Shown: positions 44,601 to 55,295, counted from the stretch's first letter. The stretch: 64,000 nucleotides of DNA from Halalkalibacter oceani (GCF_023715705.1 NZ_JAMBOS010000004.1:1-64000), one strand, 5' to 3'. Numbers and translations are program-made. Notes: generated from the sequence alone by a model not told the origin.

Positions 44601-46367
44601 TTAAGCTCCACGGATTGCTCTCGTTTTCGCTTCATTGATTTGGCCGTTCTCGATTACGACACCATATTGCTTTTCCGCCATTTCGACTGTGATGTATTCG
44701 TCGATGACATCCTCTAGCACCTGCTCCGGCAGACGCTCATATGGATCGCCATATCCTCCGCCGCTTGGCCCGATCAGCTGAATGGTATCTCCCTGCCTCA
44801 TGCGCGTGTTCGGAATTTTTGAAGGCAAATGACGTTCTCGCTCTGTGTTTGGATGTAAAATCACTCCGCCCACATAGCCATCAGCCCCTCCGAGAAATCC
44901 CCACGGTGCAAATTGATGACCGTCGGCTTCAATCGACAAGCTGCCGTCCTCTAAAAAGGTAACCTCTTTTACCGAACCGATTCCGCCGCGGTCTTTGCCG
45001 GCAGCGCATGCTTCCTCCCGCAGCTCATAGCGGTTGACGAGCAGTGGATAGTGCGATTCAATGTCCTCAATCGGGTTATTACGGGTGTTGGCATACAAGG
45101 TGTCGACGGCATCCATTCCTTTTTGTCCGTTTCTTCCGCCGTAACTGCCTTCCATGATGTCCATGAACACCCAATAATTTTCTTCATTTAATCCGCTGTA
45201 GGAAATAACCTGTAAATTTCCGACTCCGGCGCTGACCTGATGCGGAACGACTTCACCAAGTGCCTTCATCAGCGTGTCGGCGACGATGTTTCCCGGGCAA
45301 AAACGGGCAATCGTCGGCGCCGGAAAAATTGGGTTGCATAATGTTCCTTTCGGAGCGAAGATCTCTATCGGTCGAATCAGCCCGGCATTTTGCGGAATAT
45401 GCCCGTACGTTTCCGAGTCTAAGAGGATCGATCGCAGCGTTAAATAAATCGCGCAGTCAACCGTTCCCTCAAACGGCATATTGATCGGCTTGTTAATTTG
45501 CGGAGAGGTTCCCGTTAAATCGATTTTGATGCTGCTTCCTTCCACTGTAAGCGCCACGGCGATTTTTAAGTTTTTCTCAGCCGGATCATCGCTGTCGAGG
45601 TACCCGTCTAAAAAGCCCTCTGCCTGATAAGTGCCATCCGGTAGATTTTCAATCGCATTGCGCAGCATCGTTTCCGAATACTTCATTAAATCCTCACTTG
45701 CGGCAAGCACCGTCTCAATTCCATATTTCTTAATGATGTCAATGTACCGTTCGGCGCCAATCCGGGCAGCGGCAATTTGAGCCTCAATGTCACCGACCAC
45801 CATCGGCGAAGCGCGGATATTATCCTTTAGAATGCTCCAGACCTGCTCATTTTTTTGACCTTTTTCATAGACTTTGATCGCCTTGAACTGCAAGCCTTCC
45901 GCATAAGCATCGACGGCATCGACAATCCCGCAACTGCCCGGTGTTAATGCTCCAATATCGAGATGGTGCGCCGTCGTCACCGAAAAACCGATCAGCTCAC
46001 CTTCATAAAAGACCGGAATGCAAATCCCGATATCCGGCCCGTGCGAGGCGCCGTGATAGGTGGAATTGTGCATGATGATATCGCCCGGGGCAAATTCCTG
46101 TCCCCTTTCCGCGAAGATTTTTTTAATCCCACGCACATAACCGGGGATCGGACCGGACTGCAATGGTGTACTTTGCGTTGATTCACAAAGCTGCTGCATA
46201 TTCATATCGACGAGGGCGCAGCCAAAGTCCTCAGATTCACGAATAATGCTGGAATAGGACATCCGCGCCAGCTTGTGGCCCATCTCAATTGCGATGTTTT
46301 CCAACGCTCCCTGGATGACCTGTGAGGTGATCGGATCAATCGCTGCCTTGCTTTCTGTTACGCTCAT
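44601..46367 (-). CDS. hyuB: ATP-dependent hydantoinase subunit B
   Basis: The 588-residue hydantoinase B/oxoprolinase protein has [38 protein letters not shown], the [16 protein letters not shown] block, and the C-terminal [16 protein letters not shown]. With HyuA it hydrolyses cyclic imide or lactam rings using ATP. Its ATG is within an ATGA overlap with the hyuA stop (46367-46364), so the two subunits are made in equal amounts. AGGAGG precedes it. Confidence 0.92.
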   Translation of the reverse strand: MSVTESKAAIDPITSQVIQGALENIAIEMGHKLARMSYSSIIRESEDFGCALVDMNMQQLCESTQSTPLQSGPIPGYVRGIKKIFAERGQEFAPGDIIMHNSTYHGASHGPDIGICIPVFYEGELIGFSVTTAHHLDIGALTPGSCGIVDAVDAYAEGLQFKAIKVYEKGQKNEQVWSILKDNIRASPMVVGDIEAQIAAARIGAERYIDIIKKYGIETVLAASEDLMKYSETMLRNAIENLPDGTYQAEGFLDGYLDSDDPAEKNLKIAVALTVEGSSIKIDLTGTSPQINKPINMPFEGTVDCAIYLTLRSILLDSETYGHIPQNAGLIRPIEIFAPKGTLCNPIFPAPTIARFCPGNIVADTLMKALGEVVPHQVSAGVGNLQVISYSGLNEENYWVFMDIMEGSYGGRNGQKGMDAVDTLYANTRNNPIEDIESHYPLLVNRYELREEACAAGKDRGGIGSVKEVTFLEDGSLSIEADGHQFAPWGFLGGADGYVGGVILHPNTERERHLPSKIPNTRMRQGDTIQLIGPSGGGYGDPYERLPEQVLEDVIDEYITVEMAEKQYGVVIENGQINEAKTRAIRGA

Positions 46368-48445
46368 TCTGCATATCCTCCTAACGTAATCGTAATGTTT
46401 CCATTTTCCTCGACGAACGCTTTGCAGTCGGGCGGCATAATCGTTGTCGTATCCTTTTGAAAAATAATCGCCGGACCGGCAATTTCAGCGCCTGCCGGCA
46501 GCTTTTCCCGCTGATAGAAGCCCGTTTCTACTTCTCTCAACCCGCCATCCGTGCGAAAAACCGTTTTTCCCTTTTTTATTAACGCCTCTTCGACCGTATA
46601 ATCGCTCGATACGCTCGGTGGCTGGATCTTCGGCATCGCTCCTCTGCCAGTTACGCGGACGTTGACGATTTCAATCGGACTTTCCTCGAAAAAGTGACCA
46701 TACTCCGCCTGGTGAAGCTGATGAAAAGCAGTCCATGTTTCTCCAATGTTCGCCGCTGTTCGTTCACCTTGCGGCAGGGCGACGCGTAATTCATAGCCTT
46801 GACCGACATAGCGGCAATCGGCAGTAAAAGTAAGCTCGATCTCGTTGGCGCTTAAGCCGTCTGCTTTTAATTGCCCGATAATTTGCTTCATTAATAAGTC
46901 AAGATCTGCGTTCAGCTTTGCTATATCCAGTTCCGGACTGCGCATGAATTCTGTTTTGATCAAATCATATTTCAAATCAGTCGTCAGCAGCCCTGTCGCC
47001 GAGGTGATCCCCGGATGCGGTGGAATAATCACCTCCGGGATATTGAGAATGCGTGCGACCTCAACCGCATGGAGCGGTCCCGCCCCGCCAAAGGCGACGA
47101 GCGTAAATTCACGCGGATCGTGGCCTTTTTGAATCGTCTTTTCGCGGATCGCATTGGCCATGTTGTTGTTGACGATCGTCAAAATTCCTTCAGCTGTTTC
47201 ATTGACGGACAGGTTCAGCTGTACAGCGAGCTCTTCCATTACGCGAAAGCCTTCCTGGGCGTAAATCTTCATCGAGCCGCCGAGAAAATTGCTTTCATCG
47301 AGGCGGCCAAGGACCACATTGGCGTCGGTTACTGTCGGCTTCGTGCCGCCATGCCCGTAGCTGGCCGGGCCTGGTCTGGATCCGGCGCTGCGCGGTCCGA
47401 CTTTAAAGGCACCTCCCTGATCAACATAGGCGATGCTGCCGCCGCCCGCGCCGATTGTATGAATGTCGATCATCGGCACCATCACCGGGTAGCCGGCAAT
47501 CCACGTATCTCTTGCCGAGGATTCATCAATGCCCTGCTCGGTTATGATGCCGATATCAGCACTTGTACCGCCAACATCAAACGTAATCAGCTTTTGCTTC
47601 TGTGACAGTTCGCCGGACCAGCTTCCGCCAAGCACTCCGGCGGCCGGTCCTGAAAGCAATGTATTAACTGGCTTGGCAGCAACGGTTTCCGCGGTTCCGA
47701 CCCCGCCATTCGAACACATAATATGGAGGTCTGCCGTCAGGTCCGCGCTTTTCAATCCTGTTTTCAGGTTGTCGATATATCTCTTTACCTTCGGCCCGAC
47801 AAAGCCGTTAATCGACGCTGTCGTAAAGCGTTCAAACTCGCGAAACTGCGGCGAGACATCGGCCGAGGTCGTCACAAATGCCTCCGGATACTCTTCTTTG
47901 ATGATTTCTTTCACCCGCTCTTCATGTACCGGATTAATATAGGAGAATAAGAAGCAAACAACAATCGATTCCACCCCTTCCTCCTTTAGCTCCTGGACAG
48001 CAGCCCGGACTTCTTCTTCATTCAGCGGCGTCATAATCTCTCCCATCGGTGAGACGAGGCGCTCACTGACAACCTTCCGATGTCTCCGTGCGACAAGCGG
48101 ACGGTCCTGCCACGGAATTTCCTGCATAATCGAATAATTTTGCGGTCGCTGATGGCGGCCGATATGCGTAATATCGCGAAACCCCTTTGTCGTCACCATT
48201 CCGGTAACCGCGCCATCATTTTCTAAAATGGCGTTGGTCGCAATTGTCGTACCATGAAACACATGGTCGATTTCGTTTCTGTCAATTCCCTCACGCTCGC
48301 ATAATTCAATAATTCCCCGGACGACCCCGATCGAGGGATCTTCCAATGTAGTAGGAACCTTGTTGATCCACGTCAGGTTCGCGATAGTATCTGTGTACAT
48401 AATATCTGTGAATGTTCCTCCGACATCGACGCCGACTAATTTCAT
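46364..48445 (-). CDS. hyuA: ATP-dependent hydantoinase subunit A
   Basis: The 693-residue hydantoinase A/oxoprolinase protein begins with the ATP-binding DVGGTFTDI motif, and has [25 protein letters not shown] (second phosphate motif), [22 protein letters not shown] and [13 protein letters not shown], as in 5-oxoprolinase and N-methylhydantoinase. It is the first gene of hyuA-B-C-P-E. ATG at 48445 follows AAGGAG. Between this start and the regulator is about 200 bases containing a terminator. Confidence 0.92.
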   Translation of the reverse strand: MKLVGVDVGGTFTDIMYTDTIANLTWINKVPTTLEDPSIGVVRGIIELCEREGIDRNEIDHVFHGTTIATNAILENDGAVTGMVTTKGFRDITHIGRHQRPQNYSIMQEIPWQDRPLVARRHRKVVSERLVSPMGEIMTPLNEEEVRAAVQELKEEGVESIVVCFLFSYINPVHEERVKEIIKEEYPEAFVTTSADVSPQFREFERFTTASINGFVGPKVKRYIDNLKTGLKSADLTADLHIMCSNGGVGTAETVAAKPVNTLLSGPAAGVLGGSWSGELSQKQKLITFDVGGTSADIGIITEQGIDESSARDTWIAGYPVMVPMIDIHTIGAGGGSIAYVDQGGAFKVGPRSAGSRPGPASYGHGGTKPTVTDANVVLGRLDESNFLGGSMKIYAQEGFRVMEELAVQLNLSVNETAEGILTIVNNNMANAIREKTIQKGHDPREFTLVAFGGAGPLHAVEVARILNIPEVIIPPHPGITSATGLLTTDLKYDLIKTEFMRSPELDIAKLNADLDLLMKQIIGQLKADGLSANEIELTFTADCRYVGQGYELRVALPQGERTAANIGETWTAFHQLHQAEYGHFFEESPIEIVNVRVTGRGAMPKIQPPSVSSDYTVEEALIKKGKTVFRTDGGLREVETGFYQREKLPAGAEIAGPAIIFQKDTTTIMPPDCKAFVEENGNITITLGGYAE

Positions 48446-48636
48446 CTGCCTACACTCCTTGTTTTAAAAATCTTCTTTTCTTGAGGATGATTGTACTGAA
48501 TAAGTTTCAAGAATCTTCAGACTATGTCAGATCTTTTGCCACTAATCTTTTTCCAAATTTGTGGAGATTGCAAGTTTGCAAGATACCCTTATTAAAATCT
48601 GCCCTTATCGCTATTCCTTCCCCTACTCACAAAAAA

Positions 48637-48673
48637 ATTGCAGAATCGCAATTTATCATTGCGATTCTGCAAT
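48637..48673 (-). terminator. Terminator of the hyu regulator
   Basis: A perfect 16-bp stem ATTGCAGAATCGCAAT with its complement around five bases, followed on the minus strand by TTTTTTT. The stop codon of the regulator lies in the loop, so the stem encodes its last residues. Confidence 0.9.
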
Positions 48674-50359
48674 TTTGAGCTTGAATTTCTGCACTTTTCT
48701 CGTAAGTGTTGAGGCATCAATGCCTAATACGATACTTGCTTCCTTAAGCGTCCTCGATCTTTTTAATGTCTTCTCAATTACATGTTTCTCAAATTCCTCG
48801 ACCGCCGTTTTTAAGGTGTGCCCGGACAATTCTTCATTCGTAAAGGTTGCGTTTTTGATCTTGTCAGGAAGCTGATCAAATGTGATCTCATCATCAGCCG
48901 AGGTGACGACGACTGTTTCAATCACATTTTGCAATTCACGAATGTTTCCTGCCCAATCATTTTTCAAAAAGGCGCGGATCACCTCTTTATCTAACTTTTT
49001 CGCATAATGATATTTCCGGTTGTAATGCTCGAGAAACGACTGAATAAAAAATGGCAGCTCTTCTTTACGCTCGCGTAATGGCGGAATGATGATCGGTACG
49101 GTGTTTATTAAATAATACAGCTCTCGCCGAAACCGGTGCGCCCGGACCCTTTCCTCCAAATCCTGCTCGGTTGCCGCGATGATCCGGACATCGACGTCAA
49201 CAGCGGCGGTGCCGCCTATTGGAGTCACCTTTTTCTCCTCCAATACTTTCAGTAGCTTCACCTGCACAGGAAGAGACAATTCGTCAATATCGTTCAGGAA
49301 AAGCGTTCCTTGATCCGCCTCTCTTATGCAGCCTTGTCTGATAACCTGCTTTCCTTCCCCGGTCGTTTCCACCTGACCAAATAATTCAGCTTCGATCAGT
49401 GCTTCCGGAATCGTCCCGCAATTGATTTCGACAAACGGATGGCTTTTTCTTACCTTTGAGGTCGAATGAATGTACGTCGCCAGCGTCCTTTTTCCGACGC
49501 CTGCTTCACCGAGCAGCAGGACAGTTGAATCCAGATCCTGAATCCGCTCCGCCAAATCATAAACAGCCTTTAGCTGCTGTGACTTAATAAGTGGCTTTTG
49601 TCCATTTCTCTCTTTTTTAGTAAGCTCACTTTCATAATAATCAATCAATTTTTTCGTTTCCTGTAGTTCCTTTGAAATCAGGTCGGTCTCGGTAATATCT
49701 TTGGAAATATTGATCACCTTTGTCAGCTTGCCCTCTTCATTAAAAATCGGATGGCCGGTTACGAGAAGCCTTCTTCCGGATTTCGTCGTCTGGGTCATCG
49801 TGATCTTTCTTCCTTCTTTGATCACTTGTTTCGTCGAAGAATGACTGACGATCTTTTCTTTTTCGAGAAATTCCATTGGTTTGCCGATGAAATCCTTTTT
49901 AGCAACGCCCATCATCCGCTCACATGCTTCGTTGACCTTTAAAATGGTTCCTTTTTGGTCGGTAATCGTCACTAATTCACCAACTAAACTCATAATCAAT
50001 TGCAGTTCCTGCTTCATTTCGTTGATTTTGTCAACGAAATAAGCCATATGCTCAACAAAGCTGCTGTGAAACAGCAGTGTCACGCCCGCTTTTTGCCCGT
50101 CCGATTCAATGGGATATTCATACAGTATTTTCAGATTCTTTTTATTCGAGTTTGCAAGGGAAAGCGAAGGCTGCGCCTTCTTGATCGTCTTGATAATGTT
50201 GCTTTCCGGGATCACTTGACAGATTGGGCATCCGATCAGGGTTTCATGCTGACCGGCTATCATATTGAACGCCAGGTCATTATGATAGATAATAGCGCCG
50301 TGATCACCGGTTATGACAAGGCCAACCGGAAGCTGTTTTACCAGTTCATCGAGATTCAC
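48656..50359 (-). CDS. Sigma-54-type AAA+ regulator lacking GAFTGA, PAS sensor
   Basis: The 567-residue protein has one or two N-terminal PAS domains (about residues 5-230; ITDQKGTILKVNEACERM), an AAA+ domain (about 265-490) and a C-terminal Fis-type HTH (TLKEASIVLGIDASTLTRKV). Walker A is GEAGVGKRTLA. However, GAFTGA, the loop needed to contact sigma-54, is absent: FGQVETTGEGKQVIRQG stands in its place. Walker B reads FLND instead of FLDE, and the second arginine finger is leucine (FRRELYYLIN). It is therefore likely to work with sigma-A, as TyrR does. It is upstream of the hyu operon on the same strand. GTG start after GGAGGGG. Confidence 0.85.
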   Translation of the reverse strand: MNLDELVKQLPVGLVITGDHGAIIYHNDLAFNMIAGQHETLIGCPICQVIPESNIIKTIKKAQPSLSLANSNKKNLKILYEYPIESDGQKAGVTLLFHSSFVEHMAYFVDKINEMKQELQLIMSLVGELVTITDQKGTILKVNEACERMMGVAKKDFIGKPMEFLEKEKIVSHSSTKQVIKEGRKITMTQTTKSGRRLLVTGHPIFNEEGKLTKVINISKDITETDLISKELQETKKLIDYYESELTKKERNGQKPLIKSQQLKAVYDLAERIQDLDSTVLLLGEAGVGKRTLATYIHSTSKVRKSHPFVEINCGTIPEALIEAELFGQVETTGEGKQVIRQGCIREADQGTLFLNDIDELSLPVQVKLLKVLEEKKVTPIGGTAAVDVDVRIIAATEQDLEERVRAHRFRRELYYLINTVPIIIPPLRERKEELPFFIQSFLEHYNRKYHYAKKLDKEVIRAFLKNDWAGNIRELQNVIETVVVTSADDEITFDQLPDKIKNATFTNEELSGHTLKTAVEEFEKHVIEKTLKRSRTLKEASIVLGIDASTLTRKVQKFKLKIAESQ

Positions 50360-50564
50360 GATTATCCCCTCCATACATAGTGCACCTTTTCTAGTGAGAA
50401 ACCTTTCAAAAGTGGTTTAATCATAGCAAACAGATCCGTGCTTTCACAACACGTCCGCCGTTTTTCCTCAAATTAGTATGGAAGAAAACCTGACAGAATC
50501 AACCAACGTTCTGATGGCTTCCTTCTATAATAAGCGATAGAAAATCAAGAGGAGGAGAAGGCGG

Positions 50565-51302
50565 TTGAATGAAGTGACCCAGTTATTACAAAGCCATCGC
50601 TCGATCAGAAGATACACAGATGAAAGCATACCGGAAGCGGTCCTCGATGATATTCTCCGCTCCGGCCAATGGGCGCCATCAAGCCACAATGTCCAGGCAT
50701 ACAGCATCATCACCGTGAAGGACCCGGAAAAAAAGCAAGCGTTGTCCACCGTATGCGCCGGGCAAAAATATGTAGCGACCTGTCCCGTTTTTCTCGTTCT
50801 TTGCGTTGACTACTACCGTCTCTATCAAGCTGGGGTGATGAATGATCTGCCGTTGAATATTGAAGAGACGAACGATCTAGTTGTCGGCGCTGTCGACACC
50901 GCCCTGGTCGGGGAAAATATTTTGATCGCCGCCAGATCACACGGCCTCGGCGGGGTGATGATTGGCGAAATCCGCAATAACTTTGATGAGGTGGCTGCGC
51001 TGTTAAAGCTGCCTCCTTACACCTTCCCTTTATTTGGTATGTGTCTCGGCTATCCTGCCGAAATCCCCGAGCAGAAACCGCGGCTGCCGGCCAACGTCGT
51101 CATTCACGAAGAAACCTACCGGACTGAGCGTATTCCCGCAGGATTGGAGGAATATGAAAAACAATCAGCCGCCTATTACACGAAACGGACGAATGGCAGA
51201 AAGACAACCGGCTGGACGAAGCAAATCTCAGATTATATGAGCAGACAGCGCGGGATTAAATTAAAAGAATTTATCGTAAAACAAGGCTATGGGCTAAAAT
51301 AA
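50565..51302 (+). CDS. NfrA-like NADPH nitroreductase
   Basis: The 245-residue FMN-dependent oxidoreductase has LLQSHRSIRRYTDES and LRSGQWAPSSHNVQAYSII (FMN site), AARSHGLGGVMIGEIR and a C-terminal arm with YYTKRTNGRKTTGW. It reduces nitro compounds or FMN with NADPH. A TTG start has GGAGGAG ten bases upstream. A terminator (51331-51374) follows. It is divergent from the hyu regulator with about 200 bases between. Confidence 0.88.
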   Translation: MNEVTQLLQSHRSIRRYTDESIPEAVLDDILRSGQWAPSSHNVQAYSIITVKDPEKKQALSTVCAGQKYVATCPVFLVLCVDYYRLYQAGVMNDLPLNIEETNDLVVGAVDTALVGENILIAARSHGLGGVMIGEIRNNFDEVAALLKLPPYTFPLFGMCLGYPAEIPEQKPRLPANVVIHEETYRTERIPAGLEEYEKQSAAYYTKRTNGRKTTGWTKQISDYMSRQRGIKLKEFIVKQGYGLK

Positions 51303-51330
51303 GAAGATGACCAGCGAATGATTACGGTAA

Positions 51331-51374
51331 AACAGAAACTCCCGATTGCGTGATAGCAACGGGAGTTTCTGTTT
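51331..51374. terminator. Terminator between nitroreductase and MFS genes
   Basis: AACAGAAACTCCCG pairs with CGGGAGTTTCTGTT around a 14-base loop; TTTA follows. It lies between two convergent genes. Confidence 0.8.
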
Positions 51375-51389
51375 AGCGCGAAGGCTTTG

Positions 51390-52757
51390 CTATGAATCTA
51401 GTTTCATTTTATCCGCCCGCGGCAGGCGCATCGTCAAGATGAACATCACCAGCCCCAGTCCAGCGCAAACCCACGCCATGCTGTGCATATTCCCGGTCGT
51501 GATCGTTTGTCCGAAAAGCGCCGCCAGCAGACTGGAAGATAAAATCGTGCCAATAAAGCGCGAGGTCATGAACAGCCCGGAAGCGATACCGGTTTCCTTC
51601 TTCGAGACAAAATCATACAACGCTGTCTGCATCCCGAGGTTGTTGAAACCGTTGGCGATACCAAGCACACAAAGCACAAGAAAAATAACGGCGACGCTCG
51701 TGTGATCACGAATAATGAGCAGCAGCATGCTTCCTGCTACGACGGAAGCCGTACCGACGATCAGCGACGGCCGCGAGCCGCTCCGTTCGATCCAACGGCC
51801 GACAAGCGGCGTGACCAGTACGCTGAAGCCGGCAATCGACAGCATGACAAGCCCCGTCTTTTGCGGATCCATTCCCTGCGCCTGCTGCAAGTAAGACGGG
51901 ACGCCGAACATGATCGAATAAAACGCCATATTGGTCAAAATATACTGGGCATAAATCAGCGTTACATTCCTATTTTTTTTCAAAAATCCGACATTGATAA
52001 ACGGCTCGCTCCTCCCTAGTTCATAGCGGTAGAGGATTAGCGATAAGCCCGCGCTGAGCGCAAGCAGCCAGAGGCTGAATCCTTCGGCAAGCTCAAGGAA
52101 AAACAGCAGCCATACGAAGATCGCCGCAGAAAACAGCGCTACCCCGCCCCAGTCCATCCGTGCCGCGCCGACGGACGGCTTCGGGTCGCTCGGGAACAAG
52201 CACCAGGCGAGCAAGAAGGAGGCGATAATAAAGGGGAAATTGCATAAAAAAATAAGGGGCCAATCCCCGTAATGCAGCAAAAGTCCACCGAGAGAAGGAC
52301 CGAAAGCCGCCGAGGTGCTGGAAAAGACCGAAATGATGACGAGCGCTTTCGCCTGATGTGCTGTAATCCGGTTCCGAATAATTCCCATGCCAGCCGGAAA
52401 CAGGGCCGAGCTGCCAAACGCCTGGATAATGCGAAAGCCGATCAGCCAGCCGAAGCTCGGTGACAACGGAGCCAGAGCCGAAGCCAATGTCACAAGCAGC
52501 AAGCCGATCATAAATACTTTTTTGCAGCCGTATAAATCACTCCATTTGCCAAGCAGCGGCTGGCCAATCGCACTTACTAAATAATACGTCGAAATCAGCC
52601 ACGTCACATCGGCAAATGTCAGATGAAACTCTTCCTGCAGGCGGACCAGGGCAACGGAGATCATCGTTGTGTTGAGCGGATTAAGCAGAATACCTAGTGC
52701 GACAGCGGTCACAAGCAATGTTTCTTTCGTTTTCAGCGGAGCCGATTGGTGCGTCAT
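51390..52757 (-). CDS. MFS drug transporter of the DHA2 family
   Basis: The 455-residue protein has about fourteen hydrophobic segments, the N-terminal LLNPLNTTMISVAL and LISTYYLVSAIGQPLLGKWSDLYG (motif A) and RIIQAFGSSALFPAGMGII (motif C region). It exports drugs or metabolites by proton antiport. ATG follows GAGGTGAC. It is separated from its neighbours by a terminator on one side and a 330-base gap on the other. Confidence 0.9.
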   Translation of the reverse strand: MTHQSAPLKTKETLLVTAVALGILLNPLNTTMISVALVRLQEEFHLTFADVTWLISTYYLVSAIGQPLLGKWSDLYGCKKVFMIGLLLVTLASALAPLSPSFGWLIGFRIIQAFGSSALFPAGMGIIRNRITAHQAKALVIISVFSSTSAAFGPSLGGLLLHYGDWPLIFLCNFPFIIASFLLAWCLFPSDPKPSVGAARMDWGGVALFSAAIFVWLLFFLELAEGFSLWLLALSAGLSLILYRYELGRSEPFINVGFLKKNRNVTLIYAQYILTNMAFYSIMFGVPSYLQQAQGMDPQKTGLVMLSIAGFSVLVTPLVGRWIERSGSRPSLIVGTASVVAGSMLLLIIRDHTSVAVIFLVLCVLGIANGFNNLGMQTALYDFVSKKETGIASGLFMTSRFIGTILSSSLLAALFGQTITTGNMHSMAWVCAGLGLVMFILTMRLPRADKMKLDS

Positions 52758-53092
52758 AAGGTCACCTCATTTTACTATCTCCAATTTTACTAAAGGACGT
52801 TCCGGCTTGACAAGATGAAACTGGCAAAGACTTCCACGCATTCACATAAGAAAACCGCGTAGCGGCTTTTCTTAGAAGCGGTGTGCGGAGCCGTTACCAT
52901 CTTTTAAGGATGGCTGAAATCGGGCTTTTTTCAGCCATCTGCGTAACGTGCGAAGCCGCCGCCCTTCCTCGAATCCACCCGAAACTTCTATCCTTTCTTA
53001 ATCATTTAAAAAAGAGAATGACCCGAACTTCGAGCCATCCTCCAGCGTCTTGGCGAAAGGTAGAAAAACACCCTTAGCCCCGCCCCTCATTT
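52758..53092. other. Gap of 335 bases between MFS and GDPD genes
   Basis: No gene is seen. It contains a hairpin, GGATGGCTGAAA paired with TTTCAGCCATC (52909-52939), which may terminate the GDPD transcript or be a boundary. Short open frames on the plus strand have no ribosome binding site. Confidence 0.6.
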
Positions 53093-54049
53093 TTATTCAG
53101 CGACTAATTTGTCAATCCGGTTCGTCCATATCCCACCGTGGTAATCAGCCGGAATACGCTCTGCATCCTCTTTTGAGTCAAAGCCCTCGGAAAAGCCGCC
53201 ATCTCCAGCGACAAGGATCACCCTTGTGCCGGCAGCCTCCATCCGGTTAACAAATTTCGTCGGCCAGCCCCAAAGCCATTTCGCAATCGTCTCAGGAAGA
53301 TGGAGCTGTGTATTTTCGCAGGCAGCCGGCATGTAACCTGTCCAGCCGGTAGCCAAATATGGAATAAGACAGTCTTTCATCGTTTCTTTTGACATCACCC
53401 GCACATCCGGCAGCAGCTCCTTCAAGCGGGCAACCGGCTCATCTCCGCCATACACAGTAACCGTATCGAGGTCTCTTCCGTTCTCCAGTAAATAATCAGC
53501 AAGCATTTCTCCCTCCGCCGGATCATTGCTTTTTATATGAATCAGAAGTTCCTGTTCCGGGAACGTGTCCATCACTTCCTCCAATGTCGGGATCTGCCCT
53601 GGTTCCTGCCCGCGAAAAGGGAAGGTTTCCCCACCATCGACTGTATAGCCGTAGCCGATATCGAGCTGCTCCAGCTCTGCCATCGTCATTTCCCTTGTGA
53701 CACCCGACCCGTCCGTCCGACAGTCAACGGTCCAATCATGAAAAACAGCAAACTCTTCATCCAGAGTCGGCTGAATATCAAGTTCGACGATATCGGCTCC
53801 TAATTCAAATGCAGCCTCCATCGAAGGGATCGTATTTTCAAGATACGGGTGCTCTGGCTCATATATCCGCTCCGCCGTACACGTATCATTTTCAACTCCC
53901 TCCAGCGGGAACGTTTGACCAAGACCGCGATGAGCGAGCAAAAGCGGCTCTGATGAGGTGGGACTTACCAAAAGCGAACTGTTATTAAAAAACATAAATA
54001 CGAGTAAAATAGCAATTGCAATAGCCGTTCGTTTAAATATCTTTTTCAT
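53093..54049 (-). CDS. Glycerophosphodiester phosphodiesterase
   Basis: The 318-residue protein has an N-terminal hydrophobic anchor or signal segment (residues 8-28), and the GDPD core: LLAHRGLGQ, ENTIPSMEAAFELGADIVELDIQ with its metal-binding glutamate and aspartate, and AVFHDWTVD with the catalytic histidine. It hydrolyses deacylated phospholipids to glycerol-3-phosphate, probably outside the membrane. A cysteine-containing insert (DTCTAERIYEPEHP) is unusual. ATG at 54049 follows GAGGAG. Confidence 0.88.
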   Translation of the reverse strand: MKKIFKRTAIAIAILLVFMFFNNSSLLVSPTSSEPLLLAHRGLGQTFPLEGVENDTCTAERIYEPEHPYLENTIPSMEAAFELGADIVELDIQPTLDEEFAVFHDWTVDCRTDGSGVTREMTMAELEQLDIGYGYTVDGGETFPFRGQEPGQIPTLEEVMDTFPEQELLIHIKSNDPAEGEMLADYLLENGRDLDTVTVYGGDEPVARLKELLPDVRVMSKETMKDCLIPYLATGWTGYMPAACENTQLHLPETIAKWLWGWPTKFVNRMEAAGTRVILVAGDGGFSEGFDSKEDAERIPADYHGGIWTNRIDKLVAE

Positions 54050-54246
54050 GTATGCTCCTCTTTTCAATCGGGTTGTCCAAAAATACGAAGAACTTTGAAA
54101 CAACTCCGATGCAGCGTGTTAACCTGCGCAACGGCTACAATGTCAGAAAGGCTCCAGCTTTGAAGTTCACCGGCAGCTTCCAGTCACCTTATCGCGCAGA
54201 TTACCGCTCCTTAAAGTAGCATGATTTTTTCATAAAAGCAAACAGC

Positions 54247-54942
54247 CTATGGTGCTTCAAATTTATAGCCGACACCCCAAACAGTATGTATCGCTTCACA
54301 GTTTACTTTTTCAAATTTCGCTCTGATTTTTTTAATATGGGTATCAACCGTGCGAATGTCCCCGAGGAAATCATAGCCCCATACCTGTTCAAGCAGCACT
54401 TCCCTCGTATAAACATTTCCCGGATTTTTCGCCAGATGAACGAGCAGGTCGAATTCCTTAGGGCGGAGAGAAATCTTTTGTCCTTTTACAACCACTTCCC
54501 GCCGATCAATATCGATCGCAATCTGACCGTAATCATAAGTAGCCGCTTGTTCGGACGATGGGTGATAGCTGTGCGGCGTTCGTTCCACTCTTCGTAAAAT
54601 CGCTTTAATCCGGGCAACAAGCTCACGTGGACTGAACGGCTTTGTCATATAATCGTCCGCCCCCAATTCCAAACCGAGCACACGGTCGAATTCATCACCG
54701 CTTGCCGTCAGCATAATAATCGGTGTCTCTGAGCGTCGTCTGATTTCACGGCACACATCGTAGCCATCCATTTCGGGCATCAGTAAATCCAGCACAACAA
54801 GATCGGGACTCTCATTTATGGCTAATTCAAGCGCAGCTTTTCCATTATCGGCATGAAGGACATTCATGCACTGCTTTTCTAAATAATGAAGGATAATATT
54901 ACGGATGTTCATATCATCGTCTGCTACCAGAATTTTTAGCAT
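54247..54942 (-). CDS. OmpR-family response regulator without adjacent kinase
   Basis: The 231-residue protein has a receiver domain (ILVADDD, VVLDLLMPEMDGYD with the phosphorylated aspartate, MTKPFSP) and a winged-helix domain (about 130-230; LRPKEFDLLVHLAKNPGNVYTREVLLEQVWGYDFLGD, TVDTHIKKIRAKF). ATG at 54942 follows GGGAG. Such genes normally sit in front of a sensor kinase gene, but downstream here is a GDPD gene after 197 bases, so the kinase is missing or elsewhere. Confidence 0.9.
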   Translation of the reverse strand: MLKILVADDDMNIRNIILHYLEKQCMNVLHADNGKAALELAINESPDLVVLDLLMPEMDGYDVCREIRRRSETPIIMLTASGDEFDRVLGLELGADDYMTKPFSPRELVARIKAILRRVERTPHSYHPSSEQAATYDYGQIAIDIDRREVVVKGQKISLRPKEFDLLVHLAKNPGNVYTREVLLEQVWGYDFLGDIRTVDTHIKKIRAKFEKVNCEAIHTVWGVGYKFEAP

Positions 54943-55230
54943 ACCGATCACTCCCTTACAAGCAAACCTGTTTTTCTTTTCGCCTTTTTAAGATAGACAA
55001 TTTAAAAAACGACAACAAGAGTCGATTGATATAGGTCTTCCTGCAAACAAGCCAAATCTATCTTATCTTTCCCGCTTTTCAGGATACTGAACCTTCACAA
55101 AAAAAGATTCTAGCAAAAGCCTTGCAGCTTACGAGAATGATGTACCGGAAAATACAGGCCTCAATAAACGAGGAAAGAAAGAGCAGTCACTAAATCTTCC
55201 GCTCTCCTTGCCACGCTTGCAACACAGTCA
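54943..55230. other. Gap between the response regulator and the acidic protein
   Basis: About 290 bases with no convincing gene. The part next to the regulator is AT-rich and presumably holds its promoter. A 17-codon plus-strand frame at about 55139 has no ribosome binding site. Confidence 0.5.
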
Positions 55231-55282
55231 AAAAAGCCCCCGAAAGAGCAGACCATATTCCGTGTCTTCTCTACCGGGGGCT
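55231..55282 (-). terminator. Terminator of the acidic repeat protein
   Basis: AGCCCCCG pairs with CGGGGGCT on the minus strand and is followed by TTTTTT. Confidence 0.85.
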
Positions 55283-55295
55283 GACCGTCCGTCCT

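Noticed and set aside
48526-48542. Possible sigma-54 promoter upstream of hyuA
   Set aside because: TGGCAAAAGATCTGAC has the GG element but GA in place of GC at the -12 element, and the local regulator lacks GAFTGA, so it is not convincing.
52883-53077. Plus-strand 64-residue open frame in the MFS-GDPD gap
   Set aside because: No ribosome binding site, runs through a hairpin and resembles no known protein.
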